Shown: piece by piece, positions 41,508-50,494 of the stretch
How positions within the stretch are numbered: position 1 is the first letter of the stretch
How the letters are laid out: each line of letters opens with the position of its first letter
NCBI RefSeq assembly: GCF_049943335.1
Contig: NZ_JBNFVY010000010.1
Location: 35,204-99,203, forward strand
Direction of reading: 5' to 3'
DNA length: 64,000 nucleotides
Source: JBNFVY01 sp049943335
Lineage (GTDB): Bacteria; Pseudomonadota; Alphaproteobacteria; Rhodobacterales; Rhodobacteraceae
The notes under the pieces: generated by a model
Databases searched by the model: none
The model's input: only the letters and a program-made list of their open reading frames with translations
Told to the model about the DNA's origin: nothing
Made by a program: the position numbers and the translations under genes

Positions 41508-42587
41508 TTAGCTTGGCATCTTGAACAGGGGCGCTTCCGACACATCGGCCCATGCACCGTGTTCAGCTTTAAACGCCATGTAGGCATCATGAACCTTGCG
41601 GGTCGCCGGATCGGCGGCAGCGCCTTCTTCAAGAACCCGTTCGGTCACGGTTTTTAATTCGGCAACGACCTCTTCTGGCAATACGTTGGCGATGACGCCT
41701 TCGTTATCCACCAGATCCTTGAGCGCTGAGGCATTGTTCGCCTCAGACCAGGTGTGGCTTTCCAAATTGCTAGCCATGGCGGCGGTGGACACTATGGCCT
41801 GCAGATCCGCGGGCAGGCTGTCCCATGCGGCTTTGCCGATCAAAAGCTCGGTCGTGTTAGAGGGCTCGTGCCAGCCGGTTGTGTAATAGTATTTTGCGGC
41901 ATTTTGCAGACCAAGACGTCGATCCTGATACGGGCCTACAAATTCCGCCGCATCAATGACGCCCCGTTCAAGCGCTGGAAAAATTTCACCCCCAGGGAGC
42001 AGTTGGACATCAACGCCAAGATCAGCATAGACCTTGCCCGCCAACCCGGGGATCCGCATTTTCAATCCGTCAAAATCTGCGACCGTTTCAATCGGATCGC
42101 GGAACCACCCGGTCATTTGCACCCCGGTATTGCCCATTGGCAACGCCTTCAGGCCAAGCGGTTCGTACAACTCATCCCACAGCTCTTGACCACCGCCGTG
42201 ATACAGCCAGGCATTGGTGCCCTGAAAGTTCATGCCAAACGGAACAGTGGTGAAATACTGCGCCGCAGGAAGACGGCCTGCCCAGAAATAGGCGTTGGCG
42301 GCATTCATTTCCACCGCCCCGGACCGCACTGCATCAAACCCTTCCAAAGCGGGGATCAACTCGCCCGCCGCAAAGTGCTGAATGGTCAACCGACCCCCGG
42401 ACATTTCAGCCACCTTTTCGCAAAAATCCATAGGGCTGCCCGGGCCTTCCACATAGAATGGCGATCCTGGCCCGTAGGCGTTGGTCATCTTCCAGGAAAA
42501 GGTTGTTTGAGCACGTGCAACTGAGGGTGCAGCGAGGGGCGCGGCAGCCAATCCGGCCCCTGCAGCGATAAAACGGCGACGATCCAT
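41508..42587 (-). CDS. dctP: TRAP transporter substrate-binding protein (DctP/TakP-like)
   Basis: 359 residues. The N-terminus MDRRRFIAAGAGLAAAPLAA is a twin-arginine (Tat) signal. The mature protein follows the TakP-like pattern: FAAGELIPALEGFDAV, AWLYHGGGQELWDELY, GNTGVQMTGWFRDPIETVADFDGLKMRIPG and VIDAAEFVGPYQDRRLG, containing the conserved arginine (KMRIPG) that pairs with a substrate carboxylate. The ligand is therefore probably an organic acid. It is the first gene of the operon dctP-dctQ-dctM-ggt-tauE, with a double GntR-like operator 103-142 bases upstream. Confidence 0.93.
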   Translation of the reverse strand: MDRRRFIAAGAGLAAAPLAAPSVARAQTTFSWKMTNAYGPGSPFYVEGPGSPMDFCEKVAEMSGGRLTIQHFAAGELIPALEGFDAVRSGAVEMNAANAYFWAGRLPAAQYFTTVPFGMNFQGTNAWLYHGGGQELWDELYEPLGLKALPMGNTGVQMTGWFRDPIETVADFDGLKMRIPGLAGKVYADLGVDVQLLPGGEIFPALERGVIDAAEFVGPYQDRRLGLQNAAKYYYTTGWHEPSNTTELLIGKAAWDSLPADLQAIVSTAAMASNLESHTWSEANNASALKDLVDNEGVIANVLPEEVVAELKTVTERVLEEGAAADPATRKVHDAYMAFKAEHGAWADVSEAPLFKMPS

Positions 42588-43042
42588 GAGTAGTCTCCTA
42601 GCAAGCGGGTTTGATACTCAAAAACGCTATTTGCGCCATTGCTAATGGGGCAAGCTTTGGACTGAATGCAGGAAGGGTTACGCCCTAAATTGTATACAAC
42701 TAGGTAATATTTTTGCCTGTTGCATACAAAAATGGCGATTGAAAAATTCTCTGCGCAGGGATTTCAACCTTAGCGGGCGTGAGTGTTCAGCAGAAAGCAA
42801 CGATAACGCTGCTGGCATGTTTTTCACGGCGTCGAACACCGTCGAAGCCTTCATTCGCGGCAATCCCCGCAAAAATTTGCGGTAATCAAAAGTAGAATTT
42901 TCTCGGCAAATTAGCTGAGGGGATTATTGAATGAAGAACGGACGATCTAGTGACGGCTAGATTGTAGCGATCCTTATATAAGCAGCGGGCGGCGCGCCGG
43001 TCTCGGGGCTTTGTCGCGACACACACATCCTTTCCGATCCTT
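42588..43042. other. Regulatory intergenic region between nrdJ end and dctP start
   Basis: 455 bases without a supported gene and visibly more AT-rich than the surroundings. It holds the double GntR-like operator (listed separately) and, at 42867-42882, an inverted repeat CCGCAAA-aa-TTTGCGG, which could be another operator. No clear terminator for nrdJ was found here, although the GC-rich block CGGCGCGCCG (about 42990-43000) lies just downstream of its stop. Confidence 0.5.
42690..42729. promoter_or_regulatory. Double GntR/FCD-type operator upstream of dctP
   Basis: TTGTATACAA (42690-42699) is a perfect palindrome. TTGCATACAA (42720-42729) is the same site with one change, exactly 30 bases (about three helical turns) away on the same face. 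The TnGTATACnA core is typical for FCD-type GntR repressors, and such a regulator gene sits at the far end of the operon. Confidence 0.6.
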
Positions 43043-45325
43043 TCAGCCACACTTGGAATAGCCGCAATTTGCGCAGGTCATGCAGCCTTCGATCATACGC
43101 ATCTCGTAGCTGCCGCAGGATGTGCAGGCTTTGCCACGCGCTTGTGCAAGGTCTGCCTGCGGATCGGATTTGAGCCCCATGCCTTCGCCTTCGATGAATC
43201 CGATGCTGATCATGTGCCGCTCAATCACGCCACCGATTGCGGCCAGGATTGACGGAATGTACTTGCCCTGCATCCAAGCCCCGCCACGGGGGTCAAACAC
43301 AGCCTTCATCTCTTCAACCACGAATGACACATCGCCCCCGCGCCGGAACACCGCCGAGATCATGCGGGTCAGGGCCACGGTCCAGGCAAAATGCTCCATG
43401 TTTTTTGAATTGATGAACACTTCGAACGGGCGGCGGTGCCCACCGACCACGATGTCGTTGATTGTGATGTAGATGGCATGTTCGCTGTCGGGCCATTTAA
43501 GCTTGTAGGTCTGGCCTTCCAGTTCATGCGGCCGGTCCAGCGGCTCGGTCATATAGACCACGTCGCCGTGGGGTGTCGGATCTTCCACGTTCACCACGTC
43601 GATCTTTTCGGCCTGCGCTGAGTCTTTCTCGTCGGTCAAGCTCAACACGCTGCCGGTGACATCATTGGGCCGGTAGGTCGTGCAGCCTTTGCAGCCCTGA
43701 TCCCACGCGGCCATGTAGACGTCCTTGAAGTCTTCAAAGCTGATGTCTTCAGGGCAGTTGATCGTCTTGGAAATCGACGAATCCACCCACTTCTGTGCTG
43801 CCGCTTGCATGCGGACATGCTCAAGCGGGCTCAAGGTCTGGGCGTTGACGAAGTAGTCAGGCAGGTCTTTATCACCGAACTTTTCGCGAAACAGGTTAAC
43901 CGCATAGTCCGCGACGGTTTCTTCGGTGCGCGAGCCGTCCTTCTGAAGGACTTTTCGGGTATAGCTGTAGGCAAAGACGGGCTCGATCCCGCTGGACACG
44001 TTCCCCGCATAAAGGCTGATCGTGCCGGTTGGCGCAATCGAGGTCAGAAGCGCATTTCGAATGCCATTTTGACGAATGAGCCCTCTTACCTCATCATCCA
44101 TATGCGCAAGCGATTCACTGGCCAAATACTTGTCAGCGTCAAAAAGCGGGAACGCGCCTTTTTCGGCCGCCAGATGCGCCGAAGCGCGGTAAGCGGCGCG
44201 GGCGATCGCGTGCAACCAATCTTCGGTCTGACGCGCCGCCTCTTCCGAGCCATAGCGCAGCCCCACCATCAGCAGCGCATCGGCCAACCCCGTCACGCCC
44301 AGCCCGATCCGGCGTTTCTTGGCCGCCTCATCGGCCTGCGCCTCAAGCGGAAAGCGCGAGGCATCGACTGTGTTGTCCATCATCCGCACAGCGGTTGCGA
44401 CCAGATCTTCCAGTGCCGCTTCGTCCAGCGCGGCGGCATCTTCGAACGGATCCGTCACCAACCGCGCAAGATTGATCGATCCCAGCAGGCACGCGCCATA
44501 GGGCGGCAGAGGCTGTTCGCCGCAAGGGTTCGTGGCCGCGATGGTTTCGGCGTAGTTCAGATTGTTCATCTGGTTGATACGGTCGATAAAAATCACGCCC
44601 GGCTCGGCGTAGTCGTATGTCGCCCGCATGATCCGATTCCAAAGTTCGCGTGCCTGGATCGTGTGATACACCTTACCGTCAAAGACCAGATCCCATGGGC
44701 CATCGGTTTTGACCGCTTCCATGAATGGATCGGTCACCAAAACCGACAGGTTGAACATGCGCAACCGCGCTGCATCCTGCTTGGCGCTGATGAAATCCAG
44801 TACGTCCGGATGATCGCAGCGCATGGTCGCCATCATCGCGCCGCGGCGGGACCCGGCCGACATGATCGTGCGACACATCGAATCCCACACATCCATAAAG
44901 GACAGCGGGCCCGAGGCATCCGCCGCCACGCCCTTCACATCCGCGCCCTTGGGCCGGATGGTACTGAAGTCATAGCCGATCCCACCGCCCTGCTGCATGG
45001 TTAGCGCGGCCTCTTTCAGCATGTCGAAAATGCCGCCCATGCTGTCGGGAATCGTGCCCATGACAAAGCAATTGAACAGGGTCACGCTGCGCTCGGTGCC
45101 GGCGCCGGCGGTGATCCGCCCGGCGGGCAGGAATTTGAAATCGGACAACGCCCCGTAGAATTCTGCTTCCCACTTGTCTGGATCTTTTTCGACCGAGGCA
45201 AGCGCGCGGGCGATCCGGCGCCACGTATCTTCGACCGTCAGGTCGATCGGCGTGCCATCGGAGTGCTTGAAACGGTATTTCATGTCCCAGATTTGCTCGG
45301 CAATGGGTGCGGCAAAGGCAGTCAT
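43043..45325 (-). CDS. nrdJ: Adenosylcobalamin-dependent ribonucleotide reductase (class II)
   Basis: 760 residues. It reduces ribonucleotides to deoxyribonucleotides using coenzyme B12. Class II features: N-terminal IWDMKYRFKHSDG, LPAGRITAGAG, the substrate/active-site cysteine region VTLFNCFVMGTIPDSMGGIF, ATNPCGEQPLPPYGACLLGSINL (catalytic cysteine), and the C-terminal zinc-finger-like tail CTSCGSYEMRMIEGCMTCANCGYSKCG with paired cysteines for thiol exchange. No R2 subunit gene is adjacent, as expected for class II. It depends on B12 supply and works with or without oxygen. Divergent from the DUF1489 gene. Confidence 0.95.
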   Translation of the reverse strand: MTAFAAPIAEQIWDMKYRFKHSDGTPIDLTVEDTWRRIARALASVEKDPDKWEAEFYGALSDFKFLPAGRITAGAGTERSVTLFNCFVMGTIPDSMGGIFDMLKEAALTMQQGGGIGYDFSTIRPKGADVKGVAADASGPLSFMDVWDSMCRTIMSAGSRRGAMMATMRCDHPDVLDFISAKQDAARLRMFNLSVLVTDPFMEAVKTDGPWDLVFDGKVYHTIQARELWNRIMRATYDYAEPGVIFIDRINQMNNLNYAETIAATNPCGEQPLPPYGACLLGSINLARLVTDPFEDAAALDEAALEDLVATAVRMMDNTVDASRFPLEAQADEAAKKRRIGLGVTGLADALLMVGLRYGSEEAARQTEDWLHAIARAAYRASAHLAAEKGAFPLFDADKYLASESLAHMDDEVRGLIRQNGIRNALLTSIAPTGTISLYAGNVSSGIEPVFAYSYTRKVLQKDGSRTEETVADYAVNLFREKFGDKDLPDYFVNAQTLSPLEHVRMQAAAQKWVDSSISKTINCPEDISFEDFKDVYMAAWDQGCKGCTTYRPNDVTGSVLSLTDEKDSAQAEKIDVVNVEDPTPHGDVVYMTEPLDRPHELEGQTYKLKWPDSEHAIYITINDIVVGGHRRPFEVFINSKNMEHFAWTVALTRMISAVFRRGGDVSFVVEEMKAVFDPRGGAWMQGKYIPSILAAIGGVIERHMISIGFIEGEGMGLKSDPQADLAQARGKACTSCGSYEMRMIEGCMTCANCGYSKCG

Positions 45326-45444
45326 GGTGTCGATTCCCAGTCGTGGTGAAGGCCCGTAAGGTAGCCGAAATCACCGCTGGCGCACAAGACATTGAAGCTG
45401 CGGGTCGATGCGCTACAATATTTATGAAATTTAGGAGCGACTCT

Positions 45445-45867
45445 GTGGATAACTCGGTTATCAACCTTGTAAAGCTATGCGTCGGCGCGAACAGCGTCGA
45501 AGATCTTGCCGCTTGGATTGCAGCCAGTGGCGGGCGCGAACGCGCGCACACCACACGCATGCGGCCCAAGAAAGAAGCGCAATTGCTGAACGGCGGCTCG
45601 CTCTATTGGGTCATCAAGGGCGTGATACAAGCCCGCCAAAGGGTGCTTCGGCTGGACGAGGTGATTGGCCCAGATGGAATTCGGCGATGTAATATCGTGC
45701 TGGACGCGAACCTGATCCGAACTGAGAACGCCGCGCGCCGACCATTTCAGGGCTGGCGCTATCTACTTCCCGAAGACAGCCCCCGCGATTTGCCAAAAGC
45801 CCGTGCGTCAGACAGCGACCTGCCCCCGGAGATGGCGCAGGCGCTGGCGGAAATCGGCTTGGTCTAG
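45445..45867 (+). CDS. DUF1489 family protein
   Basis: 140 residues from a GTG start at 45445, which has TAGGAG 8 bases upstream; an ATG at 45424 would add 7 residues without a site. The sequence (NLVKLCVGANSVEDLAAWI, THTTRMRPKK-like middle, GGSLYWVIKGVIQARQRVL) matches the alphaproteobacterial DUF1489 family, whose function is unknown. It is convergent with hisG (4-base overlap), a pairing that may be conserved in relatives. Confidence 0.85.
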   Translation: MDNSVINLVKLCVGANSVEDLAAWIAASGGRERAHTTRMRPKKEAQLLNGGSLYWVIKGVIQARQRVLRLDEVIGPDGIRRCNIVLDANLIRTENAARRPFQGWRYLLPEDSPRDLPKARASDSDLPPEMAQALAEIGLV

Positions 45868-46562
45868 TCGTCTATATTCAGCTTGGCGCAGAGCGCGTTG
45901 AGCGTGGCGCGCGAATTTCCTGACCAATCGGCCTTGCGGCTCTTGAACAACGTCGCCTGGCTCTGATGGATCAGACCGTCGTCCAGAATTTTCAAGTGGT
46001 TGGCGCGCAGGGTATCGCCGGTCGAGGTGATGTCAGCGATCGCCTCGGCGGTTTCGTTCTTGACCGTCCCTTCCGTTGCGCCCTGACTGTCGACCAGCTG
46101 ATAATCCGCCACGCCACGTTCTTGCAGAAACTCGCGCACGAGGTGGTGATACTTGGTCGCGATGCGCAGGCGGAAACCGTGCGTGCGCCGGAATTGCGCC
46201 GCGACCGCATCCAGGTCGTCCGTTGTGTCGACATCGACCCAGCCGGTCGGCACCGCGATGATCAGGTCGGCGTGGCCGAAACCCAAAGTGGCAAGCTCGG
46301 CGACCTGTTGATCCCACCCGATCAACTTGTCGCGGACCAAATCGCTGCCCGTGACCCCGAGGTGAATGCGCCCCGCCGCCAGTTCACGTGGGATTTCACC
46401 GGCGCTGAGCAACACCAGATCGACGCCCTCGATCCCTTCGACAGCCCCGGCATATTCGCGCTCGCCGCCGGTCCGCCGCAAGATCACGCCACGTTGCGCG
46501 AACCAATCAAAGGTTTTTTCCATAAGCCGTCCCTTGGACGGCACGCCCAGTTTGATGGTCAT
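45864..46562 (-). CDS. hisG: ATP phosphoribosyltransferase, short form catalytic subunit
   Basis: 232 residues, the short HisG form that needs HisZ. It joins ATP and PRPP in the first step of histidine synthesis. Seen: KLGVPSKGRLMEKTFDWF at the N-terminus, LVLLSAGEIPRELAAGRIHLGVTGSDLV, and the PRPP-binding EAIADITSTGDTLRANHLKIL. There is no C-terminal regulatory domain. It overlaps hisZ by 4 bases; with hisZ and hisS it forms one operon. Confidence 0.96.
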   Translation of the reverse strand: MTIKLGVPSKGRLMEKTFDWFAQRGVILRRTGGEREYAGAVEGIEGVDLVLLSAGEIPRELAAGRIHLGVTGSDLVRDKLIGWDQQVAELATLGFGHADLIIAVPTGWVDVDTTDDLDAVAAQFRRTHGFRLRIATKYHHLVREFLQERGVADYQLVDSQGATEGTVKNETAEAIADITSTGDTLRANHLKILDDGLIHQSQATLFKSRKADWSGNSRATLNALCAKLNIDD

Positions 46563-47647
46563 GACCGGGCCTCCTGCAACTCAAGTATCAGGCCAGGACG
46601 GATGACGGCACCGACCGCCGGAATTTCACGGCCCTCGCCCAGAACTCGGGTCAGGGCATCATAGCGCCCGCCGGTGGCAATGGGGGGCAGATCAGGACGC
46701 CCCGGCGCGTGAAAGCCGAAAACAAAGCCATCATAATATTCCATGTTCGAGCGGCCAAAAGTCGCCTCGAAATCAAGAGAGGATATATCGATCCCGCGAT
46801 TTGCCATGGCGTTCAAGCGTCGCCCAAGCCCATCCACCGCTTGCGCAATGGCCGGCATATCCACCGCAAAGTCGCGTAGTTGCGACAGGGCGTTGTCGCA
46901 TGTTTCGCGCAGGGTCAGGATGTCTTCGATCAAATCCACTTCGCCAGCGCCAATCGGGTCTTCGGCGGCATCGGCCCGCAGCGCGTCAAGCCGCGCGGCC
47001 ACCTCAGCGCGGCTTCGCAGGCCGTTGTCCGGTCCGGACTGATCAAAGGGATCGGCCTGAGACAAAAGATCAGCCCGGCGGGCCGGCATCGGGGTACGCC
47101 CCCCGAACCGTTCGAGCAGCGCGCGGAACCGGCGTGGGCGCCACAGGTGACGCATCAGGGCGTTGCGGCGGTTTTCCGAACAGCGCAGGCCCTGGACGGC
47201 CGCGATCAGGATACCGATGTCGCCAGTGGTGGGGTGCAGACCCATCGGCGCAAGCTGCGCCGAAATCAGGGCAAACACTTCAGCGTCAGCCGCGGCAGGA
47301 TCGGTGCGGTCGAACACCTCGTAGCCGACCTGGATGTATTCGTTGGCCCGGCCCGACAGATCCTCTTGGCGGCGGAACACTTCGCCCGCGTAGGCATAGC
47401 GGGCCGGATCGGCGCCATTGGCCATGTGCATCTGCACGACCGGGACCGTAAAGTCCGGGCGCAGCATCAATTCCCCCCGAACCGGGTCGGACACGGTGTA
47501 GGCGCGCGCGCGAATATCCTCGCCATATAGATCAAGCAGAGTGCTGGCGGGCAGCAGCAAATCGGTATCCACCGGCGCTGCGCCAGCATTTTCGAAACCC
47601 GAGAGAATACGCGCGGCCTCGGCCCGAATGTCAGCCTTGTTGGGCAT
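46559..47647 (-). CDS. hisZ: ATP phosphoribosyltransferase regulatory subunit
   Basis: 362 residues. A HisRS-like paralogue without tRNA-synthetase function that forms the regulatory part of the HisG-HisZ complex and carries histidine feedback control. Class II synthetase core motifs are seen in modified form (LMLRPDFTVPVVQMHMANG, FRRQEDLSGRANEYIQVGYEVFD, ATGGRYDALTRVLGEG). The start shares one base with the hisS stop (TGATG), and its end overlaps hisG. Confidence 0.94.
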   Translation of the reverse strand: MPNKADIRAEAARILSGFENAGAAPVDTDLLLPASTLLDLYGEDIRARAYTVSDPVRGELMLRPDFTVPVVQMHMANGADPARYAYAGEVFRRQEDLSGRANEYIQVGYEVFDRTDPAAADAEVFALISAQLAPMGLHPTTGDIGILIAAVQGLRCSENRRNALMRHLWRPRRFRALLERFGGRTPMPARRADLLSQADPFDQSGPDNGLRSRAEVAARLDALRADAAEDPIGAGEVDLIEDILTLRETCDNALSQLRDFAVDMPAIAQAVDGLGRRLNAMANRGIDISSLDFEATFGRSNMEYYDGFVFGFHAPGRPDLPPIATGGRYDALTRVLGEGREIPAVGAVIRPGLILELQEARS

Positions 47648-49137
47648 CAGGCGTGGCTTTCGATGATCTCGCGCACTTTCGCAACCATCTGGTCACGCGG
47701 CACTTCGTATTGGCTGGGGCGCTCTTTCCATTCTTCGAGCGTGGCATTTTCGGCGATCTTGGCGCCAAGGATCAGGTCCTTGATCTGCACAACGCCGCTT
47801 TCTTTTTCGTCGCCGCCTTCGATGATGGCGACGGGGCTATTGCGCTTGTCAGCGTATTTCAACTGGTTGCCAAAGTTTTTGGGGTTGCCCAAGTACACCT
47901 CTGCCCGGATGCCCGCTGCGCGCAGTTCGGACACCATGATTTGGTAGTCGGCCATGCGGCCCTTGTCCATGACGGTCACGACGACCGGTCCCTGCTGCGC
48001 GCTGGTGGTCCTGCCCCTCATCTGTAGCGCCGCAAGCAAGCGGTCGACACCGATGCTGACGCCCGTTGCAGGGACCGCCTGCCCGGTAAAGCGTTTGACC
48101 AGATCGTCATAGCGCCCGCCGCCTGCCACGCTGCCAAACTGGCGCGGGCGGCCTTTTTCGTCGGTGATTTCAAAGGTCAGCTCGGCCTCGTAAACCGGAC
48201 CGGTATAGTACCCCAGACCGCGCACGACCGACGGATCGATCACAATGCGGTCAGGGCCATAGCCCTGTGCATCTAGAAGAGCGGCAATCTGTTCCAGTTC
48301 AGCCACGCCTTCGGATCCGACGGCCGATCCCACGACCAGGTCGCGCAGCCGGCTGCAGGTTTCCGCGCCGCTATCGCGTTTGGCCTGCATGAACCCCATC
48401 ACGATGTCGCACTGCGCGTCGCTCAGCCCGGCCCCTTCGGTGAAATCCCCGCTGTCATCCTTTCTGCCCGGCCCCATGAGAAGACGCACGCCAACTTCTC
48501 CAAACTTGTCGAACTTGTCGATGGCACGCAGAACAATGCCGCGTTCCTTTTCGAACTTGTCGGGATCAGCGGGGTCAAGGATGCCCGCCGTTTCCATCAC
48601 CCCGTTCAGGACCTTTCGATTGTTCACCCGCACGATGTAGTCGCCGCCAAGCCCCAACTTGTCGAAGACATCCGCCAGCATGGCGCAAATTTCGGCATCT
48701 GCGGCGACCGACGGCGCCCCCACCGTGTCTGCATCGCATTGATAAAATTGTCGAAACCGCCCCGGCCCTGGCTTTTCGTTGCGCCAGACGGGGCCCATGG
48801 CATAGCGCCGATAGGGCGATGGCAGATCGTTTCGATACTGCGCAGCGACACGGGCCAGGGGGGCGGTCATATCGTAGCGCAGAGCCAGCCAATCGCTGTC
48901 ATCCTCTTGCCAGGCAAAGACGCCCGCGTTCGGGCGGTCGACGTCGGGCAGGAACTTGCCCAATGCCTCGACCGTTTCGACCGCGCTGGTTTCCAAGGCA
49001 TCGAATCCATAGAGATGGTAGACCTGCGCAATCCGATCCAGCATCGCCTTGCGGGCGGTCACTTCGGCACCGAAGTAGTCGCGGAACCCTTTCGGGGTCG
49101 CGGCCTTGGGGCGCGGCTGTTTTTTCTGCTTGGCCAT
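47647..49137 (-). CDS. hisS: Histidyl-tRNA synthetase
   Basis: 496 residues, class II. Motif 2 region WRNEKPGPGRFRQFYQCDADTVG and motif 3-like GVSIGVDRLLAAL are present, with histidine-binding VRGLGYYTGPVYEAE and GGGRYDDLVKRF. The ATG at 49137 (MAKQKKQPRPKAATPKGFRDYFG) is preceded by AGGAAT; the frame is open to 49197 without support. It is the first gene of hisS-hisZ-hisG, the common alphaproteobacterial order, coupling translation capacity and histidine synthesis. Confidence 0.96.
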   Translation of the reverse strand: MAKQKKQPRPKAATPKGFRDYFGAEVTARKAMLDRIAQVYHLYGFDALETSAVETVEALGKFLPDVDRPNAGVFAWQEDDSDWLALRYDMTAPLARVAAQYRNDLPSPYRRYAMGPVWRNEKPGPGRFRQFYQCDADTVGAPSVAADAEICAMLADVFDKLGLGGDYIVRVNNRKVLNGVMETAGILDPADPDKFEKERGIVLRAIDKFDKFGEVGVRLLMGPGRKDDSGDFTEGAGLSDAQCDIVMGFMQAKRDSGAETCSRLRDLVVGSAVGSEGVAELEQIAALLDAQGYGPDRIVIDPSVVRGLGYYTGPVYEAELTFEITDEKGRPRQFGSVAGGGRYDDLVKRFTGQAVPATGVSIGVDRLLAALQMRGRTTSAQQGPVVVTVMDKGRMADYQIMVSELRAAGIRAEVYLGNPKNFGNQLKYADKRNSPVAIIEGGDEKESGVVQIKDLILGAKIAENATLEEWKERPSQYEVPRDQMVAKVREIIESHA

Positions 49138-49267
49138 GGGGCTATTCCTGCCTGCAAACGTCGGGTGCGTCCTAGCCGATGGGGCCACGCGGGGCAAGCA
49201 GGCCCTTAACTCGGCGACGCAATGATCCTAAATGGATCTATATGTTTCGCCAAACCCGGAGGCCCAT

Positions 49268-49477
49268 ATGTCCGAAGACCGCATCACAGCACTTGAAGAG
49301 CAGGTCGCGCATCTGACCCGCACGGTTGACGATTTGTCAGACGTCGTAGCCCGGCAAGAGATCGCCTTGGAAAAGGCAACGCGCCGGATCGGGCTGCTGA
49401 TGGAACGGGAAGCCGAACGCGAAGCGGCCGGCAGCGGGACCGAAGTGATCGCCGATCAACGCCCGCCGCACTGGTGA
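49268..49477 (+). CDS. slyX: SlyX family protein
   Basis: 69 residues, mostly one coiled coil (RITALEEQVAHLTRTVDDLSDVV, then ALEKATRRIGLLMEREAE) with the family C-terminus RPPHW. GGAGG at 49258-49262 fixes the ATG at 49268. Function unknown in the family. Its stop codon directly abuts the stop of the convergent lipoprotein gene. Divergent from hisS. Confidence 0.88.
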   Translation: MSEDRITALEEQVAHLTRTVDDLSDVVARQEIALEKATRRIGLLMEREAEREAAGSGTEVIADQRPPHW

Positions 49478-50494
49478 TCAGCGCATGTTCTTGCTGACCA
49501 GCCGCCCGTCTGCCAGCATCAGCTCAAGCCAGCCAGTGGGTTGACCGAACTGGCGATAGACCGACACGAAGGCCACTTTTCGCCCCATCCGATCGACGCC
49601 AGATCCCTTGCACGGCTGACCGTGGCCGACGTTGCAAATCCGGGCCTTGATCTGTTCGTAGGCCTTGTCTGTGTCTGAAAAGGGCACGCCTTTCATGGCG
49701 GCGCCGAAACGGTGGATTTCATGTGCGGCCGGGCTGCCAAACAGCACAAGCGACGCGGTGACCTGCAAGGCGCATCCGCGCTTCAGGCCAATAATGTACT
49801 GCGTGCGCAGACCGGTCGACGAGGGGTCTGTGTCATATAGCCTATACATCGTGCGGCCGTCCGAAGGGTAGGTATCGACCTCGGTACCCATCTCGCGCCG
49901 CGGCAGATCGCAGACCTCGGCGACCTCGCCGAACTGCAGGGTCTGGCCGGGCGCGGCAGGTTCGCTCAGTTCGCCTTCGGCGGCATTGGTGGGCGCGCGG
50001 GTGGGCGCGCGCGCCGCAAAGAACCCGCGCAATCCCCCCTGCGTTGGCGCAGATGCGGGGGGGTCTTGGGCCAGGTCTGACGCCACGCCAACCTCTTCGG
50101 GCGCTTCGGCTACGGTCTGATCGTTTGCGATGGCGTCGTTTGGCGGGCCGCCACGAAGAAATGCCAGAAAGCCTGAATTGGATTTCTGAGGCTCGCTTTC
50201 ATAGAGCGTTTCGTCCGGCAACTGCGGGCCAGGGGGCCCATCCGGGGTGCTGGATGGCGCATCCGGTTCAGGGCGCAAGAATGCGAACAGCCCCCGCCGG
50301 GGCCCGGTCGCAGGCGCTGCCTGTCCGGTTTCCCCTTCCAGTTCGGCAACCGCCGCCAAGAGCGCCGCGCGCTCTTCCGGCGTTGCGTCTTCTGACATGA
50401 CCACCCCTTCGGGCAAGTCGCCATCGCTGAAAGAGGACGCCCCACACGCAGCGAGGGTCGCTGCAAAGACAAGAGAAAAAATGGCTCGGGTCAC
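49478..50494 (-). CDS. Predicted lipoprotein, unknown function
   Basis: 338 residues from a GTG start whose G is shared with the dnaE stop (TAGTG), so it is translationally coupled to dnaE. Signal peptide with lipobox LAAC (lipidated Cys17), then a long Pro/Ala/Glu-rich linker with repeated short elements (GLFAFLRPEPD, GFLAFLRGGPP, GLRGFFAARAP). The C-terminal globular part from about 190 has four cysteines (AEVCDLPRRE, GCALQVTAS, ICNVGHGQPCKG). An outer-membrane or periplasmic protein conserved in the group; the function is not evident. Confidence 0.78.
   Translation of the reverse strand: MTRAIFSLVFAATLAACGASSFSDGDLPEGVVMSEDATPEERAALLAAVAELEGETGQAAPATGPRRGLFAFLRPEPDAPSSTPDGPPGPQLPDETLYESEPQKSNSGFLAFLRGGPPNDAIANDQTVAEAPEEVGVASDLAQDPPASAPTQGGLRGFFAARAPTRAPTNAAEGELSEPAAPGQTLQFGEVAEVCDLPRREMGTEVDTYPSDGRTMYRLYDTDPSSTGLRTQYIIGLKRGCALQVTASLVLFGSPAAHEIHRFGAAMKGVPFSDTDKAYEQIKARICNVGHGQPCKGSGVDRMGRKVAFVSVYRQFGQPTGWLELMLADGRLVSKNMR

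Noticed and set aside
45413..45428. Possible NrdR box upstream of nrdJ
   Set aside because: Only about 9 of 16 positions match the pattern and the second half is missing.
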